Source: Kutzneria sp. CA-103260 (GTDB lineage: Bacteria > Actinomycetota > Actinomycetes > Mycobacteriales > Pseudonocardiaceae). Taken from it: DNA of 64,000 nucleotides. A model generated the notes under the pieces. It was not told where the DNA came from, did not search any database, and was given only the letters and a program-made list of their open reading frames with translations. This document shows positions 62,155 through 64,000 of the stretch, piece after piece; position 1 is the first letter of the stretch, and each line of letters starts with the position of its first letter. The stretch lies in contig NZ_CP073318.1 of assembly GCF_018263855.1 (NCBI RefSeq), forward strand, positions 2,976,001 through 3,040,000, read 5' to 3'. The position numbers were made by a program, and so were the translations under genes.

Positions 62155-64000
62155 TCACATGGCTGACACCGCGAAGATGTGCATGGCCCCCTGGTCGGTC
62201 GACGCCGGCAGGGTGACGCTGCGGACCTGCTTGCCGGCGGTGAGGCCGGCGGGTGTGGTGGCGAACAGGTAGGTCTGCAGGCTGGAGCCGTCGGCGGCGT
62301 TCCAGTGCCCCAGGGTGGCGGCCACGGTGTCACCGGACTGGGGCGTGCCGACCGCCCAGTCGGTCATGGTGATCGACACCGACGAGGTGCTGCCGTCGGT
62401 GTAGGTGACGGTCGCGGCGCCGGTGGCCGGGCCGTTGCTGGCCGAGCCGAGGAACGAGATCCGCGAGGCCGACCGGCCGCCGAGATCGATCACCTGCCCG
62501 TTGACCAGCCAGTTGTCCGGCTTGCCGGCCGCCGCCGACGGCCAGGTGAAGCTCATCCCGTTGGCGCTGACGGTGCCGCCGGGGTTGATGCCGGCGGCGG
62601 CCAGGGCCTGGGTGGAGTAGCTGTGCCCGGACGAGTCGAGGTTGGCGGTGGTGGCGCTGCCGTCGTTGGACGCGCCGATGTTGTTGAAGCCGTTCTGCCC
62701 GTCGGAGAACGACGGCGGCGCGTCACCGGAGCCGGTTCCCCAGGAGGTGGGCGAGCCGGTCATGGTGAAGTCGACGGTGCCGCCGCCCGCCACGAACGAC
62801 TCCGGCAGCCAGGTGCGGGACTGCCCGACCCCGTTGACCGCCAACGCGGACACGTACTGGTTGCTGTCCGAAGTGGACGGTGCATTGACCGTCAGCGTCC
62901 GGCCGTTGTCGCGGGTGATCACCGTCTGGGTGAAGATCGGGCTGGCCAGCGCCAGCTCGGCCCGGCCGGTGATCGACGGATACATGCCCAGCGCGCCCCA
63001 GACGTAGCTGGCCGACAGCTCGCCGAGGTCGTCGTTGCCCTGCAAGCCGTTGGGGGCGTTGGTGAACAGGCCGGACAGCACCCGCCGGACCAGGGCCTGG
63101 GTCTTGCTGGGCGCGCCGACGAAGTCATACAGGTAGGGCGTGCCGATCGTCGGCTCGTTGGTCAGCCAGGCGTACGCGCCGTTGACCACGCCGGCATTGA
63201 GCTGGCCGAAGAAGGTGTCGAGCCGGCTGGAGACGGCCGCGTTGCCGCCCATCTTGGCCACCAGCGCGGCGATGTTCTGCGGCACCATCCAGCTGTACTG
63301 GGTGCCGGTGCCCTCCACGAACTGGTCGTTGTTGTCGGAGTTGAGGTTGTAGTCGGTGGCGAACAGGCCGTTCTGGTAGCGGGGCGTGATCGACTTGGTG
63401 GCCGGGCTGAACAGGTTCTGCCAGTTCTGGGCCCGCTGCATGAAGGCGGTGTAGTTCGCGGTGTCGCCGAGGCGGCCGGCCAGCTGGGCGATGCCGAAGT
63501 CGTCGATGGCGTACTCCAGCGTGGTGGCCGCCGGCCCCCACACGTTGCCGGTGCCGCGCGGGATGTAGCCGGTGCCGGCGTACTCGTAGAGGCCGCCGCG
63601 GATGGTCTTGGTCGCCGGCAGGGATTGGGTGCCGACCATGCTGGACAGCGCGCCGGCGGCGTCGAAGCTGGTGCCGCCGAAGGAGTAGATGCTGGAGACC
63701 ACCGACTCCAGCGAGTCGCCGTTCATGATGTTGACCGGCACGTTGGCGTACGGCCAGTTGTACCAGCTGCCGGCCTGCGAGGCGTCGTTGACCAGGGACT
63801 GGGCCATGTCGGAGCCGACGCTGGGGAACAGCAGGGTGATCAGCTGGACCTCGGAGCGGTAGACGTCCCAGCCGGAGAAGTTGGCGTACTGGTGGTGGCC
63901 CGCGGCGACGGTGTGGGACTTGCCGTCCATGCCGAGGTATTCGCCGTTGCTGTCGTCGAAGAGGTTGGGGTGCAGCAGCGCGTGGTAGAGGGCGGTGTAG
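62155..64000 (-). CDS. GH92 family alpha-1,2-mannosidase (N-terminal part outside window)
   Basis: The frame is open to the window edge, with the 5' part missing; about 614 residues are visible. GH92 hallmarks include SGWDVYRSEV, the catalytic-region pattern EGTGTQYSW and GNDDLGELSA. After the catalytic domain a C-terminal region from about 62160 to 62720 resembles the NEW3-following carbohydrate-associated domain found in many actinomycete glycosidases (SSGHSYSTQALAAAG, then DNWLVNGQ). The enzyme probably trims alpha-mannans or N-glycans outside the cell, though the signal peptide lies beyond the window. Confidence 0.87.
   Translation of the reverse strand, partial: YTALYHALLHPNLFDDSNGEYLGMDGKSHTVAAGHHQYANFSGWDVYRSEVQLITLLFPSVGSDMAQSLVNDASQAGSWYNWPYANVPVNIMNGDSLESVVSSIYSFGGTSFDAAGALSSMVGTQSLPATKTIRGGLYEYAGTGYIPRGTGNVWGPAATTLEYAIDDFGIAQLAGRLGDTANYTAFMQRAQNWQNLFSPATKSITPRYQNGLFATDYNLNSDNNDQFVEGTGTQYSWMVPQNIAALVAKMGGNAAVSSRLDTFFGQLNAGVVNGAYAWLTNEPTIGTPYLYDFVGAPSKTQALVRRVLSGLFTNAPNGLQGNDDLGELSASYVWGALGMYPSITGRAELALASPIFTQTVITRDNGRTLTVNAPSTSDSNQYVSALAVNGVGQSRTWLPESFVAGGGTVDFTMTGSPTSWGTGSGDAPPSFSDGQNGFNNIGASNDGSATTANLDSSGHSYSTQALAAAGINPGGTVSANGMSFTWPSAAAGKPDNWLVNGQVIDLGGRSASRISFLGSASNGPATGAATVTYTDGSTSSVSITMTDWAVGTPQSGDTVAATLGHWNAADGSSLQTYLFATTPAGLTAGKQVRSVTLPASTDQGAMHIFAVSAM

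Overview
The window is high-GC, densely packed DNA on both strands. It suggests a soil actinomycete (Actinomycetota, probably Pseudonocardiales or a relative). Supporting signs are many GTG starts, GTGA/ATGA stop-start overlaps, F420-type enzymes, a SARP/AfsR-type regulator, an actinobacterial IHF (mIHF) paralogue, the DUF3090-SCO1664 pair, a PknG-type kinase and Tat/lipoprotein-exported proteins. The genus cannot be fixed from the sequence alone. I see no tRNA, rRNA, CRISPR array, transposase or integrase.

Layout. 1-5.1 kb: a Tat-exported TolB-propeller protein (cut by the edge), a luciferase-like F420 enzyme, a WYL regulator divergent from an AlkZ-like winged-helix protein, and a methyltransferase. 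5.1-10.8 kb: two tandem universal stress proteins, a short UvrA paralogue and an amidohydrolase. 10.85-13.6 kb: a ricin-lectin remnant, then an SDR and an MBL hydrolase divergent from a MarR regulator with a clear operator. 13.7-16.6 kb: a three-gene operon (HAD, APH-type kinase, acyl-CoA dehydrogenase) that equals the three domains of human ACAD10. 16.7-20.1 kb: a lipoprotein, an SDR, an FAD monooxygenase and its TetR regulator. 20.3-22.9 kb: a phosphotriesterase-like enzyme, two P-loop proteins and an SMI1-like protein. 23.0-26.5 kb: a secreted GH3 enzyme with a ricin/CBM13 tail, and a PadR regulator.

26.5-34.2 kb is the most striking part. Six tightly coupled genes encode a trypsin-like protease, a PknG-like kinase with zinc ribbons and TPRs, a vWA/zinc-ribbon protein, a four-helix membrane protein, a solute-binding lipoprotein and a Trypco1 (CU044_2847) protein. 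The gene set looks like a membrane sensor (solute-binding lipoprotein plus GlnX-like protein) feeding a cytosolic kinase, adaptor and protease effector, comparable to mycobacterial GlnH-GlnX-PknG but joined to a conflict-type protease module.

34.2-45.8 kb: a DoxX protein, an acyl-CoA dehydrogenase/MarR/ABM cluster, two small envelope proteins, two methyltransferases, a GT9-like protein, an mIHF paralogue, an LD-carboxypeptidase with an S9 peptidase, DUF3090 with the SCO1664 kinase-like protein, and an AraC regulator. 45.8-54.9 kb: a Ddn-type F420 enzyme, a lipoprotein, a secreted trypsin, a TetR/alpha-beta-hydrolase divergon, a YCII protein with an ECF sigma factor fused to a GyrI-like domain, and a trans-sulfuration enzyme divergent from a MocR regulator. 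54.9-64 kb: an SDR behind a DtxR/IdeR-type iron box, a small secreted protein, a degenerate SDR, an ArsR-like regulator with an SRPBCC protein, GNAT and Nudix proteins, an AfsR/SARP-type giant regulator and a GH92 mannosidase cut by the window edge.

The regulatory DNA is unusually readable. At least ten palindromic operators lie directly in front of their likely regulators, and several genes look leaderless.
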